From Pyxidicoccus trucidator (lineage in GTDB: Bacteria; Myxococcota; Myxococcia; Myxococcales; Myxococcaceae): a DNA stretch of 64,000 bases. The stretch covers positions 62,001 to 126,000 of the forward strand of contig NZ_JAAIXZ010000019.1 of the NCBI RefSeq assembly GCF_010894435.1. The letters run 5' to 3'. Under the pieces are notes generated by a model. The model was not told where the DNA came from. It saw only the letters and a list, made by a program, of their open reading frames with translations, and did no database searches. This document shows positions 51,479 to 61,627 of the stretch, piece by piece. Every line of letters begins with the position of its first letter. The stretch's first letter is position 1. Made by a program: the position numbers and the translations under genes.

Positions 51479-52048
51479 CTAGAAGTAACCGCCGAGGGTG
51501 GTGGCGACGCTGAACGCCAGCTCCACATCATCGCCCAGGCCGAAGGCCAGGCGCGGGCCGCCGCCCACGAAGAAGTGGTCCGACACGTGGAAGAGGAACG
51601 GCGCATACCCCTCCAGGATGACGGTGACGTCGGCCGGCAGGGCCTGGTTCGCGAAGGGCAGGAGGTTGTCACCCAGCTGCAGCGTGACGATGCCCTTGGG
51701 CCACACCGACACGCGGTCGGTGAGGGGGATGTTGTAGCCGATGCGCGCGTTCAGCCCGAAGCCGACGAGGTCGTCGCCATCGGCGAAGAGCGCGCGGAGC
51801 TGCATGCCGCTGCCGACGGACAGGTTCTGCTTGATGAAGTAGTCCGCGCCCGGCTCCAGGAAGACGAAGCCCACGCCGCTGCCCTGCGTGGAATACCCGA
51901 GGCTCGCGGAAGCGTCCGTGCTGATGACCAGCTGCGCGGGCTGACCGAAGTTGCCTCCGCCCGACGCCGCCACCTCCTGCGCACCCGCACTCACCGACAC
52001 CATGAGCCCAGCCGTCGCGGCCAGGGCCTGCCACTTGTTTGCCTGCAT
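51479..52048 (-). CDS. Outer-membrane beta-barrel-like protein
   Basis: This encodes 189 residues from the ATG at 52048. A signal peptide (LMVSVSAGAQEVAA) is followed by alternating amphipathic strands (LGYSTQGSGVGFVFLEPGADY, FGLNARIGYNIPL, FFVGGGPRLAFGLG) ending in Phe (TTLGGYF), typical of small outer-membrane barrels assembled by BamA. About eight strands fit the length. Confidence 0.78.
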   Translation of the reverse strand: MQANKWQALAATAGLMVSVSAGAQEVAASGGGNFGQPAQLVISTDASASLGYSTQGSGVGFVFLEPGADYFIKQNLSVGSGMQLRALFADGDDLVGFGLNARIGYNIPLTDRVSVWPKGIVTLQLGDNLLPFANQALPADVTVILEGYAPFLFHVSDHFFVGGGPRLAFGLGDDVELAFSVATTLGGYF

Positions 52049-52164
52049 GATGCGTCCCTCCATTGCGTGAGCCCGGCGGACCTACCCGGGCGCTCGCGGC
52101 CCCTTCTAGCGAAAGGGCGCGGAGGAACACCTGTTATTTCGTTATTCGTGTGAGCAATGCGCCA

Positions 52165-53163
52165 TCAACGGACAGCCCGGGCCAGCCCCCGGGCCCCCAG
52201 GGCCGCCCCGCCCAGCACGCCCCCCACCAGCGCCGCCAGCCCCGCCACCGTCGAGAAACGCTTCCACTTCGGCGTCGGCGGCACGCTCCCGTAGGCCCCC
52301 ACGCCCTCGGGCACCGGCTGGAAGAGGTTGCCCTCCGGACGCTCGACGGGCTCCGGCTCCGTCTGCAGCCGGGCGCCGTACCGGCCCAGGATGAGGTTGC
52401 CCACGAAGGGCGCCACCCGGTCCATCCACAGCACCAGCGAGCCCTGGAGGAAGACGGGCACCTCCGTGCGGCCCGGCTTTCGCGCGCACTTCACCACCGC
52501 GCGCGCGATGAGGTCCACGTCGTACGTGGGCGGCACCGGCACCGGCTTCTTCCCGAACTGCGTGGGCGCATGGTCGAACATCGGCGTCGCCACCGACGGC
52601 ACCAGCACGTTGGACACCTGGATGCCCGTGCCGTGCAGCTCGAGCCGCAGCGCCTTCGCCCAGCCCAGCGTCGCGTGCTTCGCCGCCGTGTACGCGGACA
52701 GCAGCGGCGCGGCGCCCTCGGACAGCATGGACTGGACGTTGAGCACGTGGCCGCTGCCCTGCTTGCGGAAGTGCGGCAGCACCGCGTGCGCGAAGCGCAG
52801 GAAGCCCAGGCAGGTGACGTCCAGCGTGCGCTGGATATGCTCCCACGGAAGCTGGTCGAAGTAGCCGTAGGTCTGCACCCCCGCGTCATTCACCAGGATG
52901 TCGATGCGGCCGTAGCGCGCCAGGCACTCGCGCACCACCCGGTCCACGTCCTCGCGCACCGTCACGTCGCCGGGCACCACGAGACACTCGCCGCCCGCGG
53001 CCTCCACCACCGTCCGGAGCGACTCCAGCGCCTCGCGCCGCCGCGCGGTGACACACAGCTTCACGCCCTGCTCCGCCAGGCGCACCGCGGACTGCCACCC
53101 CACCCCGCTGGATGCCCCCGTGACGATGGCGACCTTCCCTGCAAGTTGTTCGCGGCGAGCCAT
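52165..53163 (-). CDS. Short-chain dehydrogenase/reductase with C-terminal anchor
   Basis: This encodes 332 residues from the ATG at 53163; the long frame upstream is not coding. SDR features: cofactor loop TGASSGVG, NDAG (usual NNAG), catalytic Ser in VQSMLSEGAA and YTAAK (YxxxK). Arg after the second strand (TARRREAL) favours NADP. The C-terminal extension (about 255-332) includes a hydrophobic helix (TVAGLAALVGGVLGGAALGA), so the enzyme is probably membrane-bound. Confidence 0.93.
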   Translation of the reverse strand: MARREQLAGKVAIVTGASSGVGWQSAVRLAEQGVKLCVTARRREALESLRTVVEAAGGECLVVPGDVTVREDVDRVVRECLARYGRIDILVNDAGVQTYGYFDQLPWEHIQRTLDVTCLGFLRFAHAVLPHFRKQGSGHVLNVQSMLSEGAAPLLSAYTAAKHATLGWAKALRLELHGTGIQVSNVLVPSVATPMFDHAPTQFGKKPVPVPPTYDVDLIARAVVKCARKPGRTEVPVFLQGSLVLWMDRVAPFVGNLILGRYGARLQTEPEPVERPEGNLFQPVPEGVGAYGSVPPTPKWKRFSTVAGLAALVGGVLGGAALGARGLARAVR

Positions 53164-53716
53164 GTGCGCACGTCCCCTCTTCGCGGCCAGGTCCTGGGAC
53201 GATGCGGCGCGACGGCCCACGCGGTAACCGGGCCGACGCGCGGGGCCGCCTGGCTGCCTGCCCCACTCGGGGCGCCAGGGACACGGACATGGGGGACGGC
53301 CGGTGGAGGAGTAGGAACCCGGCCGGCCCCCTGCCCGCTCGCCCCGCGCTCCCGGTGGGTGTGGGCCACCGGGGAGGAGTGCGCGGGGCAATTGCCTGTT
53401 CGGTGTGCAGCGCCTCCGAGGGAAGGAGGTGCGGGTGGAAGAAGGTGTCCATGGCGGCCCCGCGTCACAGAGCAAGCAGCGAGCCATGGCCGCCCTCCAG
53501 TGGAAGTGGCGGTAGCTCGGGCCTCGAGCGCGAAGCGGAGAGCCACCAGCGCCCGGCCCCGGGACCCGCACGTCCCATGAGCGGACAGTGCGGAGGGTGG
53601 GCATCTCACCCTCGCCCCGAGCCGTGTTAGTGGGCATCCCACCCTCGCGGGTGGAGGGCCTGGAGGCGTCAGGCGCCCGCGCCAGCGAGCGTCCACGTCG
53701 CGGCCCTCGGGCTCCC
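53164..53716. other. 553-base divergent region with two hairpin-bearing direct repeats
   Basis: GTGGGCATCTCACCCTCG (53597-53614) recurs as GTGGGCATCCCACCCTCG at 53630-53647, offset 33 bases. Each sits in a hairpin (GAGGGTG/CACCCTC; then CCACCC/GGGTGG). They lie 70-120 bases before the radical-SAM start and may form a structured leader. The rest shows no convincing gene despite open frames. Confidence 0.5.
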
Positions 53717-54772
53717 ATGCGCGCATCCGACTCCAGCCCACCTGCTCCCTCCCTCACGGACGCGGCCGATGACGCCGACCGCGTGCCGGTGCCCGCGCCC
53801 TTCGCCCGCCTGCGCCGCTTTCCGCTGGATGGCGCGCTGCTGCTGTTCGACCGGGACAGCGGGACGAACGTGCGCTGCGAGGGCCCGGAGACGGCGCACC
53901 TGCGCCAGCGCGCCCCCAGGGCCGTGCAGTTCGGCATCACCAACCGCTGCAACCTCGCGTGCACCTTCTGCTCGCGTGATTTGGAGGCCCGCAGCGACTG
54001 GACGGCGGACAGCGCCTTCGCCGTGCTCTCCGGGCTGGCCTCCGCGGGCGTACTGGAAGTGGCCTTCGGAGGCGGTGAGCCCTGGGCCTTCCCCCGCTTC
54101 GAAGAACTCGTGTGCCGGCTGCACGGCGAGACGCCGCTGGCGGTGAGCTTCACCACCAACGGGCTGGCGCTCACACGCCGCCGCCTGGACGCCGTGCGCG
54201 GCCGCTATGGCCAGTGCCGCGTGTCCCTCTATGACGACAATGACTGGCGCGGCACGGTGGCGCGGCTGGCGGACGCGGGCGCGCGCTTCGGCGTCAACTA
54301 CCTGGTGACGCCCGAGCGGCTGTCCTCCCTGGAGACGGTGGTGCTGGAGCTGGTGGCGCTGGGCTGCCGTGACGTGCTGCTGCTCAGCTACAACGGCGCG
54401 GACCGCGCGCTGCACCTGGCTCCGGACGCGGCGCGAGACCTGGCCCGGCGCGTGGCGCTGCTCGGCCGGGCGCTCGTGGGCCGGTGCCACCTGAAGCTCG
54501 ACGTGTGCTGGGGTGAGCGCATGGAGGGCGTGCCGCGCCTCTTCGACCGCGCGGACTGTGGCGCGGGGCGCGAGTTCCTCGTCCTCACCAGCGACAGGAA
54601 GGTGATGCCGTGCAGCTTCCACCACGTCACCTTCCCGGTGGCGTCGGCGGACGAGGTCATGGCGGTATGGCGCGGCCAGCGTGAGGCGCTGGCGTCCGCG
54701 TCGCGACTGCCGGGGTGCGCGCGCACGCCCGGCTACGGGCTGGAGTCACCGGCCCCCGGAGGTACGGCGTGA
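53717..54772 (+). CDS. Radical SAM enzyme, SPASM-like C-terminus
   Basis: This encodes 351 residues from the ATG at 53717. The cluster motif is NRCNLACTFC (Cys78, 82, 85), followed by FGGGEPWAFP for SAM binding. The C-terminal region has further cysteines (ADCGAGREFLVLTSDRKVMPCSFH, then LPGCARTPG) like a shortened SPASM/twitch domain, used by peptide- or cofactor-modifying members. Its stop overlaps the GTG of the next gene (GTGA), so the two products are made together. The substrate may be the partner protein itself or a peptide not encoded here. Confidence 0.88.
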   Translation: MRASDSSPPAPSLTDAADDADRVPVPAPFARLRRFPLDGALLLFDRDSGTNVRCEGPETAHLRQRAPRAVQFGITNRCNLACTFCSRDLEARSDWTADSAFAVLSGLASAGVLEVAFGGGEPWAFPRFEELVCRLHGETPLAVSFTTNGLALTRRRLDAVRGRYGQCRVSLYDDNDWRGTVARLADAGARFGVNYLVTPERLSSLETVVLELVALGCRDVLLLSYNGADRALHLAPDAARDLARRVALLGRALVGRCHLKLDVCWGERMEGVPRLFDRADCGAGREFLVLTSDRKVMPCSFHHVTFPVASADEVMAVWRGQREALASASRLPGCARTPGYGLESPAPGGTA

Positions 54773-55752
54773 AGGTCCAGGTCTGGAACGCGTTCGCGAG
54801 CAACAACAGCGGCAGCTACACCCTGGTGGGCCGCTTCCCCAACGAGACGCTCGCCGCCGACGTCGCCGCCGAGCTGGCCCGGGTGGCCGCCGAGCACAAT
54901 GTCTGGATGGAGGAGCGCCATCAGAAGGGCTGGGATGATGATGCCCCGCCATCGCCGCTGGAGATCTTCATGCAGCACCACGGCCTCACCCCGGTGCGCT
55001 TCACGCAGCTGGAGGATGTCTGGCCCGAGCACAGCGACATCAACACGCCCAGGGTGTGGGCCCAGGGCCACCAGGTGTTCGTGCACCACGGCTGCACGGT
55101 GACCCTGCCGCCCACCTTCGGCGAGTACTTCTACAAGCGCGGCGGGCGCGTGGAGACGGAGCTGGACCACTCGCACCACCCGCTCATCGGCGTCTTCCAG
55201 CTCAGGTATCCCTACGCGGCCCGCGCCGGTCAGGACGTCCCGGCCCTGGCGCTGCGGGCGCTGGACGCGCTGTACGCGGAGGACGGGCCGCTGGTGCAGC
55301 TCACCCATCCGGAGCCACTGCCCGCCTGGCGCGTGGGCGAGCGCTTCGGCGATGGCGACCTCACCGTGGGCGCCGTGTTCACCGACCTGGTCGAGGGCTT
55401 CACCACGGTGGACCGCATCGCCCGGGCCCACGGCTTCACCGTCGAGGTGAAGGTATTCGAGTCGTGGGATAGGAAGGGGGATGCGCTCGCCTTCCTCCGG
55501 CCGTGCATCCCACCCCTGCCGACGCGCGAGTTGTTCGACGTCGTCCTCACCGGCGCCACGTCCCAGGCCACCCTCGCCGTCACCGGGATGATTGAGGAAC
55601 TGCGGCAGGTGGACCCGAAGGAGGCTCGCGCGCTGCTGGACTCGGCGCCCGCCCCGGTGCGGCGGCGGCTGCCACGCGGCGTGGCCGAGGCAATGGCGAG
55701 CCGGCTCCAGCGCGTCGGCGCCCGCGTGGAGGTGCGCCCCTCCGAGCCGTAG
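54769..55752 (+). CDS. Partner of the radical SAM enzyme, L7/L12-C-terminal-like domain
   Basis: This encodes 327 residues from GTG 54769. Residues 1-245 are unfamiliar: SGSYTLVGRFPNETLAADVAAEL, many His residues (FVHHGCTVTLPP, ELDHSHHPLIGVF), then mixed alpha/beta. Residues about 252-327 align by eye with the ribosomal L7/L12 C-terminal domain: FDVVLTGATSQATLAVTGMI against FDVVL...KIAVIKAV, then KEARALLDSAPAPVRRRL against KEAKDLVEAAPKPVKEGV, and RVGARVEVR at the end. L7/L12-CTD and ClpS share a fold that grips other proteins, so this may be a recognition domain for the enzyme. Confidence 0.75.
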   Translation: MKVQVWNAFASNNSGSYTLVGRFPNETLAADVAAELARVAAEHNVWMEERHQKGWDDDAPPSPLEIFMQHHGLTPVRFTQLEDVWPEHSDINTPRVWAQGHQVFVHHGCTVTLPPTFGEYFYKRGGRVETELDHSHHPLIGVFQLRYPYAARAGQDVPALALRALDALYAEDGPLVQLTHPEPLPAWRVGERFGDGDLTVGAVFTDLVEGFTTVDRIARAHGFTVEVKVFESWDRKGDALAFLRPCIPPLPTRELFDVVLTGATSQATLAVTGMIEELRQVDPKEARALLDSAPAPVRRRLPRGVAEAMASRLQRVGARVEVRPSEP

Positions 55753-55897
55753 CCGCGCTCCGCCAGACACTCGCAACTGCTTGCAGTTCAATTCCAATCA
55801 ACCCCCTGCCCGCCCGGTGGTGCCCCGGTTGGGAAGGCGTGGTCCCCGCATGTCATCCTTGCCAATACGCTGCAACGGAATGACCGGTTGGAGGACC

Positions 55898-56698
55898 ATG
55901 GCTCGTGTGCGACTTCCCGCCGCGGCGGGCTCGTTCTATCCCGCCAGCCCCTCCGCCCTGGCCACCGCGGTCGACGGGTGGCTGGAGCGGGCCCCCATCT
56001 CCGACAGGGAAAGGCCCTCGGCACTCGTCGTCCCTCATGCCGGCTACGTCTACTCCGGCGCGGTGGCCGCCACCGCCTACGCCACGCTGCGCGCCTTCAA
56101 GGGCAGGACGCCACGCGTGCTGCTGCTGGGGCCGTGCCACTTCCTTCCGCTACGGGGGCTCGCGTACCCGGACGTAGACGTGCTGTGCACACCCCTGGGC
56201 GAGGTGCCGCTGGACGAAGACCTGCGCGAGCGCGCGGCGAGGTTCCGGCAGGTGAGCGTCTCCTCGGAGGCCCACGAGGCGGAGCACTCGCTGGAGGTGC
56301 AGCTCCCCTTCCTGCAGCGCGTGCTGGGGCACTTCCGCGTGCTTCCCCTGGTGGTGGGCAGCGCCGACGCGGAAGAGGTGGAGGAGGTGCTCGACGCGCT
56401 CTGGGCTCCGGATGTGCTGCCCATCGTCAGCTCGGACCTGTCGCACTACCTCCCCTATGAGGACGCACGGGAGGCGGACCGCGAGACGGCCGAGCGGGTG
56501 CTCTCGCTCGACGGCCCGCTGGACAGGGGGAGCGCGTGCGGCGCGGCCGGCATCAGCGGGTTGCTCCTGGCGGCCCGGAAGCGCGGGCTCCGACCGCGAC
56601 TGCTGGACCTGCGCAGCTCGGGAGACACGGCGGGCGGACACGACGAGGTGGTGGGCTACGGCGCGTTCGCGTTCTACCCGCCCGGCACCGGCTCCTGA
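55898..56698 (+). CDS. MEMO-family protein (AmmeMemoRadiSam system protein B)
   Basis: This encodes 266 residues. ATG 55898 follows GGAGG closely; ATG 55880 is an alternative. MEMO features: AAGSFYPAS, VVPHAGYVYSG, LLGPCHF, EAHEAEHSLEVQLPFLQ, SSDLSHYLPYE and GSACGAAGISGLL, with the His/Asp/Cys set that binds iron in relatives. It normally sits beside AMMECR1 and a radical SAM gene. Here the radical SAM gene is 3 kb downstream (59682) and AMMECR1 is not in the window. Confidence 0.92.
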   Translation: MARVRLPAAAGSFYPASPSALATAVDGWLERAPISDRERPSALVVPHAGYVYSGAVAATAYATLRAFKGRTPRVLLLGPCHFLPLRGLAYPDVDVLCTPLGEVPLDEDLRERAARFRQVSVSSEAHEAEHSLEVQLPFLQRVLGHFRVLPLVVGSADAEEVEEVLDALWAPDVLPIVSSDLSHYLPYEDAREADRETAERVLSLDGPLDRGSACGAAGISGLLLAARKRGLRPRLLDLRSSGDTAGGHDEVVGYGAFAFYPPGTGS

Positions 56699-56731
56699 GC
56701 CTCCCGGCACCGCGCGCCACGCTGGCCGGGC

Positions 56732-57346
56732 TCAGCTGTCCCAGGCCAGGGTGTACTCGCTGTCGAGCAGCGAGGTCTGCCACCCGCGCACCTGGATGTC
56801 CTGCGCACCCACCGCCTGCAGGGCGCCTTCGAGCATGCCCTCGTTGTAGGCGACGGGCGTGAAGATGCGCCGCATGTGGATGCGGCCGGCGCGCGGGCCC
56901 GTCCACTCCACCTGCAGCTCTCCGAAGTTGATGGCCATGCGGTACGCCTCGGGGAGCATCTCCACGAGCTGCTTCGGCTCGCCGCCCACCTGCTGCCGCA
57001 CCTCGGCGCCGAACATGGAGTTGATGAAGGCCAGCGTGCCCTGCACGCCAAGCTGCCGCATCGCCTCCTCGAAGCCGCCCAGCTGCGGCGCCAGCAGCCG
57101 CGTCGCCGCGAAGAACAGGCGCATGAAGGGGGGCACGGGATAGAGCTCGTTGAGGTCCAGGTCCTTCTGGACGTCACCGCCCTCGATGATGCGCGACACG
57201 GCCTGCTCGTCACCGAGGAAGCGCACGGTGTCGAGCACCGCCGCGAAGAGCATGCCCCGGATGCCCTCCGTGGGCTCCACGAGGGCCAGCCGCGCGGACA
57301 GCTCGCGCTCTACGGCCTCTGGCGTGTCCCACCTTCCGCGCTCCAT
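56732..57346 (-). CDS. TIGR02265/DUF2378 Myxococcales-restricted protein
   Basis: This encodes 204 residues from the ATG at 57346. The family pattern is plain: PTEGIRGMLFAAVLDTVRFLG, NELYPVPPFMRLFFAATRLLAP, GGFEEAMRQLGVQGTLAFINS, MLPEAYRMAINFGELQVEWTGP and SLLDSEYTLAWDS. It is a paralogous family expanded in Myxococcus and relatives; function unknown. It is cytoplasmic with no known motif. Confidence 0.9.
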   Translation of the reverse strand: MERGRWDTPEAVERELSARLALVEPTEGIRGMLFAAVLDTVRFLGDEQAVSRIIEGGDVQKDLDLNELYPVPPFMRLFFAATRLLAPQLGGFEEAMRQLGVQGTLAFINSMFGAEVRQQVGGEPKQLVEMLPEAYRMAINFGELQVEWTGPRAGRIHMRRIFTPVAYNEGMLEGALQAVGAQDIQVRGWQTSLLDSEYTLAWDS

Positions 57347-57477
57347 GGTCGTCAGCCCCCGGTGCTGTTTTCCGTGGGGGAATCTCGCATGGCTTCTGCC
57401 CGCCCGTGCGAACTCCTGACCGCCCCTGGCGCGGCAGCTCCGCTCTGGTGCGCCCGATGCACCCCGTCCGGGGGACG

Positions 57478-57792
57478 TCAGCGGGCGACTTCGACGGACG
57501 CCTCCTGCTCTCGCCGCAGCCGCGCTTCGAGCACGAAGTTGCCGAAGGGGACCAGCGACGCACCGAAGGCGCCCAGCACGCGCACGAGCGACCAGCGACA
57601 GGCGATGGCCACCTCCAACAGCGCGAAGAGGTAGAGGACGAAGAGCAGCCCGTGCACCATGCCCACGACGCGCACGCCCAGCGGCATGCCCGCGAGGTAC
57701 TTCAGCGGCATCGCGATGAAGAGGAGGGCGATGAAGGACAGGCCCTCGGCCAGGGCCACCGCGCGGAAACGTCCTAGGGGGGTCTTCAGCAT
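57478..57792 (-). CDS. DUF3817-like integral membrane protein
   Basis: This encodes 104 residues from the ATG at 57792. Three hydrophobic helices fit DUF3817: FRAVALAEGLSFIALLFIAMPLK, VRVVGMVHGLLFVLYLFALL and VRVLGAFGASLVPFGNFVLE. The EGLSF and VHG motifs are characteristic. Function unknown. Confidence 0.85.
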   Translation of the reverse strand: MLKTPLGRFRAVALAEGLSFIALLFIAMPLKYLAGMPLGVRVVGMVHGLLFVLYLFALLEVAIACRWSLVRVLGAFGASLVPFGNFVLEARLRREQEASVEVAR

Positions 57793-57961
57793 GGGGGATT
57801 CTCCACCCGCTGTTTCCCATTCCCGGCGCTCCGGGTCCATGCGTCAGGGTGACGCACCCGGGCGGCCCGCCTGTCCTTCGACCAGGCGCGAAGGGCCACG
57901 GTATGGTGCGCCTCGCGCGGTGCGTGAAGCCGGCTGGCTCCAGCCGCCCAAGGGGAAAGAC

Positions 57962-58366
57962 ATGTCGGGAAACGACAAGCTGGCGGGGACCCTCCAGATG
58001 GCTCGCGCGGACCGGAAGGGCGCGAAGCTCGTCCTGGAGCGGCCGGTGGGCACGCTCAACACCGTCGCCATGCGGCTGGTGGTCAGCGGGAAGATGTCCG
58101 GCCAGCTGCGCCGGCAGTTCCACAGTGCGACGTTCACCGGCCCGGAGACTGTCACGCTGCCCGACGACTTCCTGCCCTCCGCGGAGCAGGGCTGGTTGAT
58201 GGTGACCTTCGCCGTGGCCGACGCGATGGGCGTTGGCGCCACCTTCGTCCAGCGGGGCTCGCTCGTCTTCCCCAACGGCCAGAAGGAGCTGCTGTGGGAC
58301 GAGTTCAACCTGCCCTCGGGCGCGCAGGCCGACTTCATCAACCTGGTCTGGACGGTGACGGAATGA
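57962..58366 (+). CDS. Unknown 134-residue protein
   Basis: This begins at the ATG at 57962. The product is soluble and mostly beta-like (KLVLERPVGTLNTVAMRLVV, WLMVTFAVADAMGVGATFV), with no cysteine. It overlaps the following gene by ATGA and so belongs to its operon. It may assist the secreted product next door. Family not recognised. Confidence 0.65.
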   Translation: MSGNDKLAGTLQMARADRKGAKLVLERPVGTLNTVAMRLVVSGKMSGQLRRQFHSATFTGPETVTLPDDFLPSAEQGWLMVTFAVADAMGVGATFVQRGSLVFPNGQKELLWDEFNLPSGAQADFINLVWTVTE

Positions 58367-59529
58367 GGGCGGCCCTCGCACTCGTGCTGCTCCTGTGTGG
58401 CGCCTCGGCGCGGGCCCAGGGCGCGGGCTCGCCGGATGCGGGCACCGCCGAGCTCGACTTCCCCAGCTTCCTGCGCGGAGGCTCCGAGGCCGCCGCCGGC
58501 CTGGACATCGCCACCGCAGGGGAAATCGTCCACCCCTCCAACCCCGCCGCCCTGGTGGCCAGCCTCCGCAATGCCGGCGCCGTGCTCGAGGGCGGGCAGA
58601 AGTCCTTCGTGTTGCAGTTCAATCCCTACCTCCTCACGAAGGGGTACGAGCAGCTCTACCCGGAGGCTCGCGCGGCCCGGAAGGAGCGACTCACCCGCTA
58701 CCTGCAGGACAGCGCCGTCACGCTCGCGCTCGCCGACGACACCCCCTACGAGGGCCTCACCTTCGACGAGGGCCGCTTCGCCACGGTGATGGCGGGGGCC
58801 TCCGTGGACGTCTTCGGAGACCGGAGCATCTACGGCGACGCGTACAGCACCTGCATGGACGGCGTGCTCGCGGACCCGAGTCTGTATGACTTCCCGGGCC
58901 CTCCGCTGCGCCCCGACTTCAACACCGACGCCGAGTTCCAGCAGGCCGTGGCGGACCACCCCGCGGCCATGGCGCGCGCACGGCAGGCGGGCATCGACAA
59001 GCTGCGGCTGGGGCTGTCCTCCTGCGCCCGGCAGGTGCGCGAGGCGTCCAGCGCCCTGTTCCTGTCCGCGGGCGGCCGGTGGGTGACGCCGGGCCTCAAG
59101 GCGCAGGACGGGGATGGCGTCGTCATCCAGCGCGGCTTCGGCGCGGCCACGCTGGAGCTGCTGTCCGGCGGCTCCGCCAGCGTGGAGGCGACGCTCCAGC
59201 TGCGCGCCCTGTACGAGCGGCAGCGCCCGGGCGAGCCCATGGGCAAGTGGCTCGACGTGGGGTTCTCCGTGGGCATTGCTTCGCCGCGCTTCCTGCTGCG
59301 GCTGGAGGCCACGCAGTCCTTCGCGAAGCTGGAGGACACCGACACCAAGCGGGCCAGCATCGTGGCCACCAGCCGCATCGTGCTCGCCGACAACTGGACG
59401 GTGGGCATCGGCGTGCAGGGCACGGGGGAGGACATGGGGGATGCCCTCGGGCAGGTCCGGCCGAGCCTCATCTTCAACTTCGCGGACCTGCCGAAGCTGC
59501 TCCAGCCGCTGCCGAAGCCTCCAGGGTAG
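58363..59529 (+). CDS. Secreted protein of unknown function, likely outer-membrane linked
   Basis: This encodes 388 residues from ATG overlapping the upstream stop. Signal peptide (LALVLLLCGASARAQ). Residues 40-230 are helical with acidic patches and two cysteines (STCMDGVL, SSCARQVRE). Residues 240-388 alternate like membrane strands (WLDVGFSVGIASPRFLLRLEAT, NWTVGIGVQGTGED, PSLIFNF). This could be a barrel with an N-terminal domain. Not recognised. Confidence 0.7.
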   Translation: MRAALALVLLLCGASARAQGAGSPDAGTAELDFPSFLRGGSEAAAGLDIATAGEIVHPSNPAALVASLRNAGAVLEGGQKSFVLQFNPYLLTKGYEQLYPEARAARKERLTRYLQDSAVTLALADDTPYEGLTFDEGRFATVMAGASVDVFGDRSIYGDAYSTCMDGVLADPSLYDFPGPPLRPDFNTDAEFQQAVADHPAAMARARQAGIDKLRLGLSSCARQVREASSALFLSAGGRWVTPGLKAQDGDGVVIQRGFGAATLELLSGGSASVEATLQLRALYERQRPGEPMGKWLDVGFSVGIASPRFLLRLEATQSFAKLEDTDTKRASIVATSRIVLADNWTVGIGVQGTGEDMGDALGQVRPSLIFNFADLPKLLQPLPKPPG

Positions 59530-59681
59530 CGGCGCCCGGCTTCTCTCGCGGCCAGCCGGGCCGGTGCACGGGCGCGCGGCCTGGGCTGGCGGCGACGCGG
59601 GAGGCGTCCTGTTAGAGATTGTCCTTTCGGGGCCTGCCGCGCGGCCGTACCGCCAGCGCCGGGCCGGGGGAGGACATCGAC

Positions 59682-60767
<1,086 letters not shown>

Positions 60768-60863
60768 ACGCTCTGTTGGCGCTGCATGTAGCGTCCCTGG
60801 TCAGCAATGAGGCTGCTCGGAGCCAGGCTGCTCGCCCATGCACTGCTCCTACCGCCGGGCCCG

Positions 60864-61609
60864 ATGACGCACGGCCATCGACAGGCCGCGCTGGCCATCC
60901 TGGTTCTCAGCCTGGCGTGCACAGGGGCTCGGCGCTACTACTCGAAGGCAGAGCTGCCCAGATTGGAAGGTAGCGACTCCCTGGTCGTTGCGCCTGGGCC
61001 ATGGCCGGAAGTTCCTGCCGTTGTCGCAGACACGGCCAATGTCCCGGACGACCTGGTGCTCCCCACCCTCACAGCGTTGATGGAACTGCCCAGTGCCGCG
61101 GATGCGTGTGACGCGAGTACTGTGTCGCAATCTACCGAACGCCAGAGGACTGGCGCGTCTCCTGGCCGATTCGGAACGTGGTGAAGTCATCCAGCTCATG
61201 CACACCCCCTTTGGGAGGGGTCGATGATGCGGACTTCGGGAGGGACCTGCCTGTCTTCGGCTACGCCCACAACCACCCTTGCGCAACCGACGTCAGCAGT
61301 CGGGATCTCGCGGTCTGGCCTCTGGTGAAGTCAGAGGATGGCGTGTGGGTCATTGTTGCGTACGGAACCAGCCCCAGTGGAAAGCTGGCCCGTGATTCCC
61401 GAGGACAGTTGATTCCAGCCTGGGGATGGCTCGCGACCGGACCGCGAAGTGCGCCGCGGTTCTACAAGTGGAATCAGGCGGGTGAGGTGTTCAGGTGGGA
61501 CAGTGGCAAGAAGCGTTGGCAGTTCCAGGCGACGTGCCGTCCCCAGCCGCCCAGTGCATTCAGGCCACAGGGAGCCCCGCCGGAGTGCGCTCCAGAGCCA
61601 CTCCCGTAG
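60864..61609 (+). pseudogene. Frameshifted lipoprotein with JAB/MPN-like motif
   Basis: The first frame (60864 onward) gives signal and lipobox LSLAC and a polar linker, ending in garbled sequence to 61184. A second frame, readable from about 61115, continues CVAIYRTPEDWRVSWPIRN and later FGYAHNHPCATDVSSRDLAVWP to 61609. One missing base near 61111 would join them. A third frame briefly reads GEVIQLMHTP near 61185-61215, which suggests further compensating indels. The HNHP...SSRD stretch resembles a JAMM metal site with one residue fewer than usual. Sequencing error is possible. Confidence 0.6.
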
Positions 61610-61627
61610 AAGGACTCAAGGTGCCGC

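Noticed and set aside
53202..53630. 142-codon frame in the gap before the radical SAM gene
   Set aside because: Arg/Gly/Ser-rich translation with no ribosome site; it looks like high-GC noise.
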